Below are positions 7,420 through 15,182 of a DNA stretch of 25,410 nt, piece after piece (within the stretch, counting starts at the first letter, position 1; each line of letters opens with the position of its first letter). Origin of the DNA: an uncultured Eubacteriales bacterium (lineage in GTDB: Bacteria > Bacillota > Clostridia > Lachnospirales > CAG-274); assembly GCA_902496345.1 (NCBI GenBank), contig CABVAP010000015.1:1-25410 (forward strand). The letters run 5' to 3'. The notes beneath the pieces were generated by a model. It was not told the origin of the DNA and did no database searches. It saw nothing but the letters and a program-made list of their open reading frames with translations. Position numbers and translations under genes: made by a program.

Positions 7420-8715
7420 TTAAATTCCGATGTCAACACCTTCAAGTATTCTGTTCATATTTTTAACAGCACACATCTCGCCACACATAGTACAAGTTTC
7501 TGTTATTTCTGGCATTGAAGATTCTCTGTATGCTCTTGCTTTTTCTGGGTCGATAGCCTGTTCAAACTGTGCGTCCCAATCCAAAGCACGTCTTGCTTCT
7601 GCCATTTTTCTATCCCAATCTCTTGCACCTTTAACACCTTTTGCAATATCAGCAGCGTGGGCAGCAATTCGGCTTGCAATAATACCGTCTTTCATATCCT
7701 GTAAATCTGGAAGTCTTAAATGTTCGGCTGGTGTAACATAGCAAAGGAAGTCAGCTCCGTTAGCAGCTGCAATAGCACCACCGATAGCACTTGTAATATG
7801 GTCGTAACCTGGGGCGATGTCTGTAACAAGAGGTCCTAAAACATAAAACGGTGCTCCGTGGCAAAGTCTTTTTTCAAGAATCATATTTGCTGCAATTTCA
7901 TTCATAGCCATGTGACCTGGTCCTTCAATCATAACTTGTACATTTCTGTCCCAAGCACGTTTAGTAAGTTCACCAAGAGTTATAAGCTCTTCGATTTGGC
8001 TTGCGTCAGTTGAATCTTCGATACAACCAGGTCTACAAGCGTCACCAAGACTCATAGTAACGTCATATTTTTCGCATATATCAAGAACTTTGTCATAATA
8101 TTCATAAAAAGGATTTTCGTTTCCTGTGAGTTCCATCCAAGAGAAAACTAACGCTCCACCTCTTGAAACAATGTTCATAAGTCTGCCTGTTTCTTTAAAT
8201 CTCTTTGCTGTAGCCTTGTTTATACCAACGTGAATAGTTTGGAAGTCAACACCGTCTTTTGCGTGTGCTTCAACAACTTCAAGAAACTCTTCTGCTGTGA
8301 TGTCTTGAAGTCTTTTGTGGTGATAGCCAATAACGTCATACATAGGAACAGTACCAACCATAGCAGTTGATTCTTCGATAAGTCTTTGTCTAAAGGCTTT
8401 TGTTTGACCATAAGAACTTAAATCCATAATGGCTTCGGCTTTCATATTAAGTGCTGTTCTAACTTTTTCCATTTCTTTATCAATGTTAGCACAGTCTTTA
8501 GAAATACCAAGGTTTACATTGATTTTTGTTCTCATACCCTGTCCAACTGCCTCTGGGTCAAGACTTTTATGGTTTTTGTTCGCTGGTATAATAACTTTAC
8601 CACTCGCGATAAGTTCACATAATTCGTTTACATCAATGTTTTCTTTTTTTGCAACGATTTCCATTTCTTTTGTTACAATACCTTTTCTGGCAGCGTCCAT
8701 TTGAGTTGTATACAT
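7420..8715 (-). CDS. thiC: Phosphomethylpyrimidine synthase ThiC
   Basis: 431 aa. ThiC converts aminoimidazole ribotide to hydroxymethylpyrimidine phosphate in thiamine biosynthesis, as a non-canonical radical SAM enzyme. Signatures are TKINVNLGISKD, AIMDLSSYG, the MIEGPGHMAMNEI core, and APFYVLGPLVTDIAPGYDHI. The C-terminal cluster motif is C408-x2-C411-x3-C415 (CTMCGEMC), one residue shorter than the CX2CX4C of E. coli and Bacillus ThiC. The protein is the short form without the long N-terminal extension of proteobacterial ThiC. The start at 8715 (MYTTQMDA) is set by GGAGG 7 nt upstream; the frame runs open to 8754 without a better site. Expression is probably controlled by the TPP riboswitch directly upstream. 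Confidence 0.97.
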   Translation of the reverse strand: MYTTQMDAARKGIVTKEMEIVAKKENIDVNELCELIASGKVIIPANKNHKSLDPEAVGQGMRTKINVNLGISKDCANIDKEMEKVRTALNMKAEAIMDLSSYGQTKAFRQRLIEESTAMVGTVPMYDVIGYHHKRLQDITAEEFLEVVEAHAKDGVDFQTIHVGINKATAKRFKETGRLMNIVSRGGALVFSWMELTGNENPFYEYYDKVLDICEKYDVTMSLGDACRPGCIEDSTDASQIEELITLGELTKRAWDRNVQVMIEGPGHMAMNEIAANMILEKRLCHGAPFYVLGPLVTDIAPGYDHITSAIGGAIAAANGADFLCYVTPAEHLRLPDLQDMKDGIIASRIAAHAADIAKGVKGARDWDRKMAEARRALDWDAQFEQAIDPEKARAYRESSMPEITETCTMCGEMCAVKNMNRILEGVDIGI

Positions 8716-8810
8716 TTCAAAACCTCCATTTAATTTTTTTGATTTTATTTTCAAATATTCTATTTTCTGATTATTGCAATTGTAATGGTGTATTTTGAAA
8801 AAACAATAAA

Positions 8811-8841
8811 AAAGACTCTTCCTAGTAAAGGAAAAGTCTTT
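8811..8841 (-). terminator. Expression-platform terminator of the TPP riboswitch
   Basis: On the minus strand AAAGACTTTTCC pairs with GGAAGAGTCTTT across a 7-nt loop, and an interrupted T-rich run follows. It lies between aptamer and thiC. The aptamer's 3' strand (GGGAAGTCTTT) can also pair with the first arm (AAAGACTT), which would give the antiterminator. This fits transcription termination when TPP is bound. Confidence 0.85.
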
Positions 8842-8861
8842 AATAACAGCATTGTCTTATG

Positions 8862-8940
8862 TCAAAAGACTTCCCTTCGATAGCATTATCTATATCAGGT
8901 CAAAGGGTATAATCTCAGCAAAAAGCACCCCCGTCACAAC
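8862..8940 (-). promoter_or_regulatory. TPP riboswitch aptamer (THI element)
   Basis: Read on the minus strand, the conserved THI-box blocks appear in order: GGGGGTGC, GCTGAGAT, ACCC, GACCTGAT, GATAATGC, then GAAGGGAAG. They lie directly upstream of the terminator and thiC. This match to the known aptamer consensus is specific enough to name it without a covariance search. Confidence 0.96.
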
Positions 8941-8942
8941 AC

Positions 8943-8971
8943 AATATAACATACTAAGCTAAAAATAGCAA
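8943..8971 (-). promoter_or_regulatory. Proximal thiC promoter
   Basis: Minus strand TTGCTA (8971-8966), 17 nt, TATATT (8948-8943) with an extended -10 TG. Initiation about 7 nt further would put the RNA start just before the aptamer's first helix, which fits it well as the main promoter. Confidence 0.7.
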
Positions 8972-8986
8972 AGCAGCATTTGTTAT

Positions 8987-9015
8987 ACTATAACATAAAA
9001 TAAAACTTTTTGCAA
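8987..9015 (-). promoter_or_regulatory. Distal thiC promoter
   Basis: Minus strand TTGCAA (9015-9010), 17 nt, TATAGT (8992-8987). It lies 44 bp upstream of the proximal promoter and next to the panE terminator. Two well-spaced promoters in tandem would both feed the TPP leader. Confidence 0.55.
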
Positions 9016-9021
9016 TAAAAA

Positions 9022-9056
9022 AATCCAACATTTTCAAAAAACTAAAAATGTCGGAC
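9022..9056 (-). terminator. Terminator of panE
   Basis: On the minus strand TCCGACATTTT pairs with AAAATGTTGGA (one G-T pair) across a 10-nt loop, followed by a T-run (TTTTTTT). It begins about 22 bp after the panE stop and isolates panE from the thiC promoters immediately downstream. Confidence 0.8.
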
Positions 9057-9078
9057 TTTTATATATAAAACAATACGA

Positions 9079-10023
9079 TTATAACATTATATAATTAAAC
9101 TTTTCGGCAACCTTTTCATATAAAGGCACAGAAACGCCATTTTCTTTTGCCATTCTAACAACTTCAAAAATAAGACCGTCAATTTCTGATTCTTTGCCCT
9201 TTTCGATGTCGATTTGCATTGAAGAAGTAACGTTAGGAAGAACAGTTGACAAAATCTCAAGATTTTTTTCTATTATGTCATCGCCAAGGTCATAACCAAG
9301 TGCTTTACCAACAGCAACAACCTCTTTTATAAATTCAATGAAAGTATCTCTTTTTTCTCCAGGAACTTGAAGTTCACCGGCATTTGTATCAAGATAAGCA
9401 CAAACGGCACTCATTGGAGAAACGTAAGAAAATTTTCTGTAAACTTCTGTTCCAATGTTGTCAGAAACAGATGCGTCAATTCCACTTTCGTTAAGGTCTT
9501 TTGTTATCTGGTCAATAATGTCTTTCCATTTGTATGCAAAATCTCTTTTCTTGTCACTCTTTCTAAATCCATAAATCATTTTAAAGATTTCACTTCTCAT
9601 AGTGATTTCGCCAGGGTGAGATAAATCAGATGAAATATATATACAACCACCGAGAGAAACAACTTTAGAAACTTTTTTAGCGATTTTTGTAGCAAAACCA
9701 AATACGTTAGTGATAGGTATAACAATAGTGTTTTCGTGAGAAACCCTTTCGATAAAAGGTATAAGGGCGTCAATAGAATAGCATTTTACGCAAACGAAAA
9801 TAACGTCTGCTTTACCCTCATACATTTCAGTTTTTGATATGTTAGGTTTCTTAATATGTATTTTTCCCTGTTTAGGAGAAAGGACAAAAAGACCTCTTTG
9901 TTCAATAGCCTCAAGGTGTTTTCCTCTTGCGATAAAAGATACATCTTTACCTTGTTTGGCGAGAAAGCTCCCGATACAAGCACCTGTTCCACCTGTTCCT
10001 ATAACTAAATATTTTAAATCCAT
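9079..10023 (-). CDS. panE: Ketopantoate reductase-family protein (ApbA/PanE)
   Basis: 314 aa. An N-terminal Rossmann nucleotide-binding domain starts with VIGTGGTGACIG (GxGxxG near residues 8-13) and is followed by FIARG, typical for NADPH-binding ketopantoate reductases. The C-terminal helical half matches ApbA_C, with a conserved lysine candidate in YRKFSYVSPMSA and the SSMQIDIEKGKESEID signature (the substrate-binding 'SSMxxDxxxGxxxEId' block of the family). The expected reaction is NADPH-dependent reduction of 2-dehydropantoate to pantoate in coenzyme A synthesis. Family members with other 2-oxoacid substrates exist, so the substrate is inferred. AAAGGTGG lies about 12 nt before the ATG, a long spacing. 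It has its own promoter, a hairpin-rich leader of about 180 nt, and its own terminator. Confidence 0.85.
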   Translation of the reverse strand: MDLKYLVIGTGGTGACIGSFLAKQGKDVSFIARGKHLEAIEQRGLFVLSPKQGKIHIKKPNISKTEMYEGKADVIFVCVKCYSIDALIPFIERVSHENTIVIPITNVFGFATKIAKKVSKVVSLGGCIYISSDLSHPGEITMRSEIFKMIYGFRKSDKKRDFAYKWKDIIDQITKDLNESGIDASVSDNIGTEVYRKFSYVSPMSAVCAYLDTNAGELQVPGEKRDTFIEFIKEVVAVGKALGYDLGDDIIEKNLEILSTVLPNVTSSMQIDIEKGKESEIDGLIFEVVRMAKENGVSVPLYEKVAEKFNYIML

Positions 10024-10107
10024 AATAAAATTTTCCCACCTTTCAAATCCAAACTATCTTTATCAAATTTTATTAATCATTATTATGTATTAGGGGGATA
10101 CACCCCA

Positions 10108-10155
10108 AAGGCTGTCGACCTTTTCGGCAGCCTTGAAAAAATCTATGATTTAAAA
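10108..10155. repeat. Double-hairpin repeat, copy 1 (panE leader)
   Basis: The plus strand shows an 11-bp stem AAGGCTGTCGA/TCGGCAGCCTT (one G-T pair, 5-nt loop, 10108-10134). It is followed directly by a weaker hairpin AAATC-TAT-GATTT. A second copy with the same order lies behind mutS at 18533. It sits in the untranslated leader of panE, on the opposite strand sense. Confidence 0.75.
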
Positions 10156-10211
10156 AAGATTAATGGGCATATACCCTCAGATTATCTTAACTTACAAATC
10201 AATGTAGTACC

Positions 10212-10239
10212 ATTATAACAAAAATTTTTAAAATTACAA
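10212..10239 (-). promoter_or_regulatory. Promoter of panE
   Basis: Minus strand TTGTAA (10239-10234), 16 nt, TATAAT (10217-10212), with extended -10 TG (TGTTATAAT). It implies a leader of about 180 nt before the panE ATG. Confidence 0.65.
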
Positions 10240-10291
10240 GATAAATAAAAAAATTTTTCCAATATATTTTATTTTTTTGTATTTTAAATTT

Positions 10292-12481
10292 CTATAAATT
10301 TTCACATTTATCCTTTGCTTTTAGCCTTTCCCAACGTCTATCGACTTCTTTTTGAATTTCATCGGCTATATTTTTAAATTTTTCTGTTGCAAGGTGCTTT
10401 GTTCTTCCCATCATAGAGAACCAGTCAACAACAGCAACTTTATTCCCCTTTTCTTCGGGATTATAAGTTATCTTTGTTATACCGTTTTCAACTTCATAAA
10501 GAGGGTGATAACAACAATCAACAGCTTTTGCAATAACATCTCTTTCAAATCTAGGAACATCACCCCAGTTTAACGGACAAGCAGACAAACATTTAACATA
10601 AGAGAGTCCACCGGATTTAGCGTATTCCTGTGCTTTTTTAGCCTTTTTGATAAAGTCAACAGGGTGTGACTCTGCAACAGTTGCAACATACGGAATATTT
10701 GTTGCTGCAAAAATTTGAGGGTTATCTTTGTGAAAAGTAACTTTACCACTTTCGCACTTACCAACGTGGCTTGTAGAAGTTTTTGCACCCATAGGAGTTG
10801 AGTACGACTGTTGGTATCCGGTGTTCATATAACCACTGTTGTCATATTCAAAAATAATCATTCTGTGATTTCTGAGAGCTGCCCCAAGAGAAGAACCAAG
10901 ACCAATATCAAGCCCACCGTCACCGGAAACCATTATAAAAGTTATTTCCTCATCTGGTAACTCTCCCCTTTTTATTTTTTCGTTGTAAACTTCAACTATA
11001 CCAGAAAGTGTTGCCGCACCGTTTTGAAATAGATTATGGATATAGTTTACTCTAAATGAAGTTTTAGGATAAGCTGTTGTAACAACCATACCACAACCTG
11101 TTTGAAATAGTAAAACTACATTTCCGGATATTCCTTTAAGCAATAAATTAACATTTATAAAAATACCACAACCGGGACAAGCACCGTGACCTGCAACAAT
11201 TCTTCTAGGCATTTCAATACCGTCTTTGATATTTTTTGCATTGATTTCGGTTTGTTTTTTTGATAATGGCTCGAAAAATCTAATATTTTTATCGCCTGAA
11301 CCTCTGTATTTATTTATATAGTCAAACTTTTCTATATTAGCAGAGTTTAACATATCAAGTCCGTCAGAAAGAATTTTTTCTGCATCTTCAGAATAAAAGT
11401 CACAGCCACCTATTCCATAAATTCTGGTTATAACCTTTGTGTCTGAATTAAAGTCTTTTAACATAGCCTTTATTTCAAGGGATAAATTACCTCCATTACC
11501 ACCATAGCTGTCTTGTCTGTCGCATACAGCGACCACTTTTGCATTTTTTATAACGTCATATATCTCTTTATCGGCACGAGGTCGCAAAACATTAATAGTT
11601 GCTCCACCAACTTTAAAGCCCTTTTCTCTCAACTTGTCAATAGCGTCTTTTGCGGTATCAAAAGCAGAACCCAAAATCAAAATAATGACATCGGCATCTT
11701 TAGCCATATATCCTTTACAAATATGGTGTCGTCTTCCTGATATTTCGCAAAACTCTTCAAAAATTTGAGGAATAAGTTTTTTCCCCTCTTCCATAGCGAG
11801 GTGAAGTTGATACTTATTGTTTGTGAGGTCCGGTTCATTCATATATGAGCCTATTGTAACAGGGTTTTCCATATCGAACAATGTAACGACAGGCTCATAT
11901 TTTCCAATAAAGTTTTGAACATCAGAGTCATTTTCAAATACGGTAACTTTTCTTTTTTGGTGACTTGTAAAAAATCCGTCATAAGCGACAATAACCGGCA
12001 ACTTAAGTTTTTCAGCAATTTTTAATGCAATTATATTAAAGTCATAGACCTCTTGTGGTACTTTTGCAAATAAAATAACCCAGCCACAATTTAAAGCATA
12101 CATAATGTCACTGTGGTCACCTTTTATTGATAAAGGACCTGAAACGGTTCTGCAGGCAACATTTAGCACCATAGGCAACCTTGTTCCGGATTGTACAGGT
12201 AGTTGCTCAAGAGCATATAAAAGTCCGTTTGCACTTGTAGCGTTAAAAACTCTGCCACCGCCGGCACTACCACCATAGCATATACCGGCTGCACTATGCT
12301 CACCCTCTGCCGGTATAAGATTAACATTACAAAGACCCTCTGACCTCATAAGGTCAAGTTGTTCAGCGACTTGTGTAGACGGAGTAATTGGGTAATAACC
12401 CATTATGTGATAATTAATCTGTTTGGCTGCAAGTGCTGCGAGTTCATTTCCACTTTCAAAAACAGTTTTTTGACCTAGCAT
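10292..12481 (-). CDS. 2-oxoacid:ferredoxin oxidoreductase, fused alpha-beta subunits (Por-like)
   Basis: 729 aa. Residues 1 to about 400 are the alpha (PorA-like) part: pyrimidine-binding domain with YYPITPSTQVAEQL, PAEGEHSAAGICYGGS, TSANGLLYALEQLP, then domain II (AKDADVIILILGSAF, ATINVLRPRAD). From about 425 the beta (PorB-like) part follows with GHGACPGCG, a further cysteine in FQTGCGM, the thiamine-diphosphate motif GDGG...DIGLG near 520, YDNSGYMNTGYQQS, and a late CPLNWGD. The beta sequence resembles PorB of pyruvate- or 2-oxoisovalerate-type enzymes. Expected reaction: oxidative decarboxylation of a 2-oxoacid to acyl-CoA with reduction of ferredoxin. The substrate is not settled by sequence. 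GAGGTG lies before the ATG, 13 bp after the gamma-delta gene, so the two are surely co-transcribed. Confidence 0.9.
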   Translation of the reverse strand: MLGQKTVFESGNELAALAAKQINYHIMGYYPITPSTQVAEQLDLMRSEGLCNVNLIPAEGEHSAAGICYGGSAGGGRVFNATSANGLLYALEQLPVQSGTRLPMVLNVACRTVSGPLSIKGDHSDIMYALNCGWVILFAKVPQEVYDFNIIALKIAEKLKLPVIVAYDGFFTSHQKRKVTVFENDSDVQNFIGKYEPVVTLFDMENPVTIGSYMNEPDLTNNKYQLHLAMEEGKKLIPQIFEEFCEISGRRHHICKGYMAKDADVIILILGSAFDTAKDAIDKLREKGFKVGGATINVLRPRADKEIYDVIKNAKVVAVCDRQDSYGGNGGNLSLEIKAMLKDFNSDTKVITRIYGIGGCDFYSEDAEKILSDGLDMLNSANIEKFDYINKYRGSGDKNIRFFEPLSKKQTEINAKNIKDGIEMPRRIVAGHGACPGCGIFINVNLLLKGISGNVVLLFQTGCGMVVTTAYPKTSFRVNYIHNLFQNGAATLSGIVEVYNEKIKRGELPDEEITFIMVSGDGGLDIGLGSSLGAALRNHRMIIFEYDNSGYMNTGYQQSYSTPMGAKTSTSHVGKCESGKVTFHKDNPQIFAATNIPYVATVAESHPVDFIKKAKKAQEYAKSGGLSYVKCLSACPLNWGDVPRFERDVIAKAVDCCYHPLYEVENGITKITYNPEEKGNKVAVVDWFSMMGRTKHLATEKFKNIADEIQKEVDRRWERLKAKDKCENL

Positions 12482-12494
12482 AAAATCACCTCAA

Positions 12495-13556
12495 TTAATT
12501 TTCAGAATTTGTTGTATAAGAAACCGACTCAACCCAAGAATTAGCACCAACGTTGTCAAAATCAAAGTCATCGGTAATAAGTTCAATGTTGTTTACGTTA
12601 GTTTTTGAAATATCTGTTTTTCTTTCTTCACCCTCTGTTATTGCACTTGTCGGGCAAACCTCAACGCACCTTAAACACCCTTTACAATGTCGATAATCCG
12701 GACCGAGGTTTATCATCATTTCTTTGCCATTGAATGTGCCTTTTTTAAACTGATAAACCATATCAGGACAATAGATTTCACACATACCACAGTTAATACA
12801 TTTTTCTTTATCAAATACAGGGACTTTTCCCTCTCTGCTGGCAGATAAGTCATTTGAAACCGAGCTTCCAAAGATAGGATTTACCCCACCTATAGGGGCA
12901 TTATTGTAACCCCAAATTCTTTTAACTTCTTCGTATTTCTGGAAAGGATATTTACCGTCATCATTGAATTTTTTACTTGTAATATTTTCAAAACCGGCTT
13001 TTATTCCTTTTAAATTTCCGTCTAAGCTATTAGGGTATTTTTTACCTATTGTATCAGATATAACATTTTCGACTATATCAAGTGGGATAAATCCGCTTGC
13101 TTTAGCAATTGCACCCAATAAGACCATATTTATTCTGGTTTTATTTTCTTCCGCAATTTTAAGTGCGTCAATAACAAAAACTTCTCCACCACAAATCCTA
13201 AACTTATCTCTGATATAGTCAGAGCTTTCGTTAGTATTTACAACTATTTTTGTTTTTTCTGAAACTCCTGCCATAACGAGAGGTTTACCGGCTAATCTGT
13301 CGTGAAATATAACAACCATATCCGGCGATATAATAGGCGAATTAACTCTAATTTCCTTATCAGCGTTTGCATATCTAATATAGCTTTTAACAGGTGAACC
13401 TCTTTTTTCCGAACCATAGCTAGCAAAACTTGATGCATTAAGACCTAAATATAACGCTCCAAGTTCACCAAGTATTTTGCCGAGCAGATTTGCACCAAGT
13501 CCACCGATACTTTCAAGTCTTATTTCAAAATAATCTTGACCAAGTTTAACACTCAT
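12495..13556 (-). CDS. 2-oxoacid:ferredoxin oxidoreductase, fused gamma-delta subunits
   Basis: 353 aa. Residues 1 to about 190 form the gamma domain (ESIGGLGANLLGKILGELG, SYGSEKRGSPVKSYIR), the CoA/interface subunit of 2-oxoacid oxidoreductases. After a linker (IWGYNNAPIGGVNPIFG) the C-terminus carries a two-cluster ferredoxin (delta): CX2CX2CX3CP at about 255-266 (CINCGMCEIYCPD) and again at about 289-300 (CKGCLRCVEVCP). These would bind two 4Fe-4S clusters and pass electrons from the beta subunit to ferredoxin. The start at 13556 (MSVKLGQDY) is set by GGGGTG 5 nt upstream. A longer frame from a TTG at 13571 has no ribosome site. It is the first gene of the pair and is divergent from miaB. 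The ~30-residue acidic tail after the ferredoxin is of unknown use. Confidence 0.9.
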   Translation of the reverse strand: MSVKLGQDYFEIRLESIGGLGANLLGKILGELGALYLGLNASSFASYGSEKRGSPVKSYIRYANADKEIRVNSPIISPDMVVIFHDRLAGKPLVMAGVSEKTKIVVNTNESSDYIRDKFRICGGEVFVIDALKIAEENKTRINMVLLGAIAKASGFIPLDIVENVISDTIGKKYPNSLDGNLKGIKAGFENITSKKFNDDGKYPFQKYEEVKRIWGYNNAPIGGVNPIFGSSVSNDLSASREGKVPVFDKEKCINCGMCEIYCPDMVYQFKKGTFNGKEMMINLGPDYRHCKGCLRCVEVCPTSAITEGEERKTDISKTNVNNIELITDDFDFDNVGANSWVESVSYTTNSEN

Positions 13557-13609
13557 AGTAACACCCCACAAAATTATTATTTACAAATATACTTTACAAA
13601 AGAGCAAAT

Positions 13610-13628
13610 TTTATACATTGTATGTAAA
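13610..13628. promoter_or_regulatory. Palindrome in the divergent oxidoreductase/miaB region
   Basis: An 11-bp perfect palindrome-with-centre ATACA-T-TGTAT (13613-13623) is extended to an imperfect 19-bp one (TTTATACA, TTG, TATGTAAA). It lies about 55 bp upstream of the oxidoreductase start and about 70 bp before the miaB promoter. It could be a repressor operator or chance in AT-rich DNA; no regulator is identified. Confidence 0.3.
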
Positions 13629-13691
13629 TGCCATTTTTGCTTAAAAAATTCAATATTTTTTTATTTATCTGTGGTATTTGTGTTTTTTTTG

Positions 13692-13700
13692 TGTTATAAT
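13692..13700 (+). promoter_or_regulatory. Extended -10 promoter of miaB
   Basis: TGTTATAAT, a perfect extended -10 with TATAAT at 13695-13700. The -35 region at 17-nt spacing (TGGTAT) is poor, as often with extended -10 promoters. Initiation near 13707 leaves room for the GGAGG at 13721 but almost none before the upstream ATG at 13719, which supports the TTG start of miaB. Confidence 0.65.
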
Positions 13701-13733
13701 GTAGAGCGAATTATTTTTATGGAGGAAAAAACT

Positions 13734-15182
13734 TTGAGTAGTAACAATGTTAATAGACGAAATGACTCTGCTTCAAGCGAAGAGCTTGCAAGACAGAAAG
13801 AATTTATATCAAAGATAAAGGAAATAAATGACAAATTTGAGAAAGAGCATAACCGAAAAAAGACAATGTTTATTTCAACATTTGGTTGTCAGATGAATGC
13901 CCACGATTCTGAAAAAATTGACGGTATGTTAAAAGAAATGGGATTTATAGATGCCGACCAAGAGAAAAATGCTGATTTCATAATATATAATACTTGCTGT
14001 GTACGTGAGAATGCAGAAAATAAAGTGTACGGAAACTTAGGCTATTTAAAACACGCAAAAGAAGCAAATCCATATATGAAGATTGCACTTTGTGGCTGTA
14101 TGATGCAAGAAGAAAACGTTGTTGAAACGATAAGAAAAAAATATAGACACGTTGATATAGTTTTCGGAACGTTCAATTTGTATAAACTTCCTGAATTGAT
14201 GTATACAAATATCGAAACAAACAGTCCTGTCTTTGACATTTGGAAACAACATAGTGAAATCGTTGAAGATTTACCAAGCATAAGAAAATATAAATTCAAA
14301 GCAAGCGTAAATATTATGTTTGGTTGTAATAACTTTTGTTCTTATTGTATAGTTCCTTATGTAAGAGGACGTGAAAGAAGTCGTTGTTCACACGACATTT
14401 TAAACGAAATAAAAGCACTTGCAAAAGACGGTGTAAAAGAGATTACTTTGCTTGGGCAAAATGTTAATTCTTACGGTAAAAATCTTGAAGAGGACATCAA
14501 CTTTGCGAAACTTTTAAGAATGGTAAATGAGGTTGACGGAATAGAACGAATTAAATTTATGACAAGTCACCCAAAGGATTTATCAGATGAACTCATTTCA
14601 GCTATGGCGGATTGTAAAAAAGTTTGTGGACATATTCACTTACCGTTCCAAGCAGGAAGTAACAGAATATTAGAAAAAATGAACAGAAGATATACAAAAG
14701 AAAAATATCTTGAACTTGTTTCAAAAATAAAAGAGGCTATTCCAGATATTGCAATAACGACAGACATAATTGTAGGTTTCCCAGGAGAAACTAAAGAAGA
14801 TGTTGACGAAACAATAGACGTTATTAAAAAAGTTGGCTTTAACGGTGCATTTACATTTATTTATTCAAAGAGAACCGGAACACCGGCGGCGTCTATGGAA
14901 AATCAAGTTCCGGAGAATGAAGTTAAAGAACAGTTTAATAGAGTTCTTGATACGTTAAACCCTATTGTCTTTGAAAAGAATAAAATGCACGTTGGAAAGA
15001 CATATAAAGTACTTGCAGAAGATGTAAGCGGAAGCGATGAGAACTTTATAACAGGTAGACTTGAAGATAATAGCCTTGTTCACTTTAAGGCTGATAAAGA
15101 TATTATTGGAAATATCGTTGACGTTGAAATTGTTGACTGTAAAACATTTTATTTGATTGGTGAGTTACGCCGAAATTTTTAG
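13734..15182 (+). CDS. miaB: tRNA-2-methylthio-N6-dimethylallyladenosine synthase MiaB
   Basis: 482 aa. MiaB adds a methylthio group to i6A37 in tRNAs. The N-terminal UPF0004 domain binds an auxiliary cluster through C52 (TFGCQMNAHDSEKI), C88 (NTCCVREN) and C122 (CGCMMQE). The radical SAM cluster binds at C198-x3-C202-x2-C205 (GCNNFCSYC). The C-terminal TRAM RNA-binding domain ends in FITGRLEDNSLVHF. I chose the TTG at 13734 because GGAGG lies 8 nt upstream; the in-frame ATG at 13719 overlaps that GGAGG and has no ribosome site, and the open frame back to 13536 is not coding. The final residues LRRNF and the stop are written in the structured repeat that begins at 15167. It is the first gene of the miaB-ricA-mutS group. 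Confidence 0.96.
   Translation: MSSNNVNRRNDSASSEELARQKEFISKIKEINDKFEKEHNRKKTMFISTFGCQMNAHDSEKIDGMLKEMGFIDADQEKNADFIIYNTCCVRENAENKVYGNLGYLKHAKEANPYMKIALCGCMMQEENVVETIRKKYRHVDIVFGTFNLYKLPELMYTNIETNSPVFDIWKQHSEIVEDLPSIRKYKFKASVNIMFGCNNFCSYCIVPYVRGRERSRCSHDILNEIKALAKDGVKEITLLGQNVNSYGKNLEEDINFAKLLRMVNEVDGIERIKFMTSHPKDLSDELISAMADCKKVCGHIHLPFQAGSNRILEKMNRRYTKEKYLELVSKIKEAIPDIAITTDIIVGFPGETKEDVDETIDVIKKVGFNGAFTFIYSKRTGTPAASMENQVPENEVKEQFNRVLDTLNPIVFEKNKMHVGKTYKVLAEDVSGSDENFITGRLEDNSLVHFKADKDIIGNIVDVEIVDCKTFYLIGELRRNF

Noticed and set aside
13536..13733. Longer N-terminus for MiaB
   Set aside because: The extension covers the promoter and AT-rich intergenic DNA, has no ribosome site, and has no place in the MiaB family.
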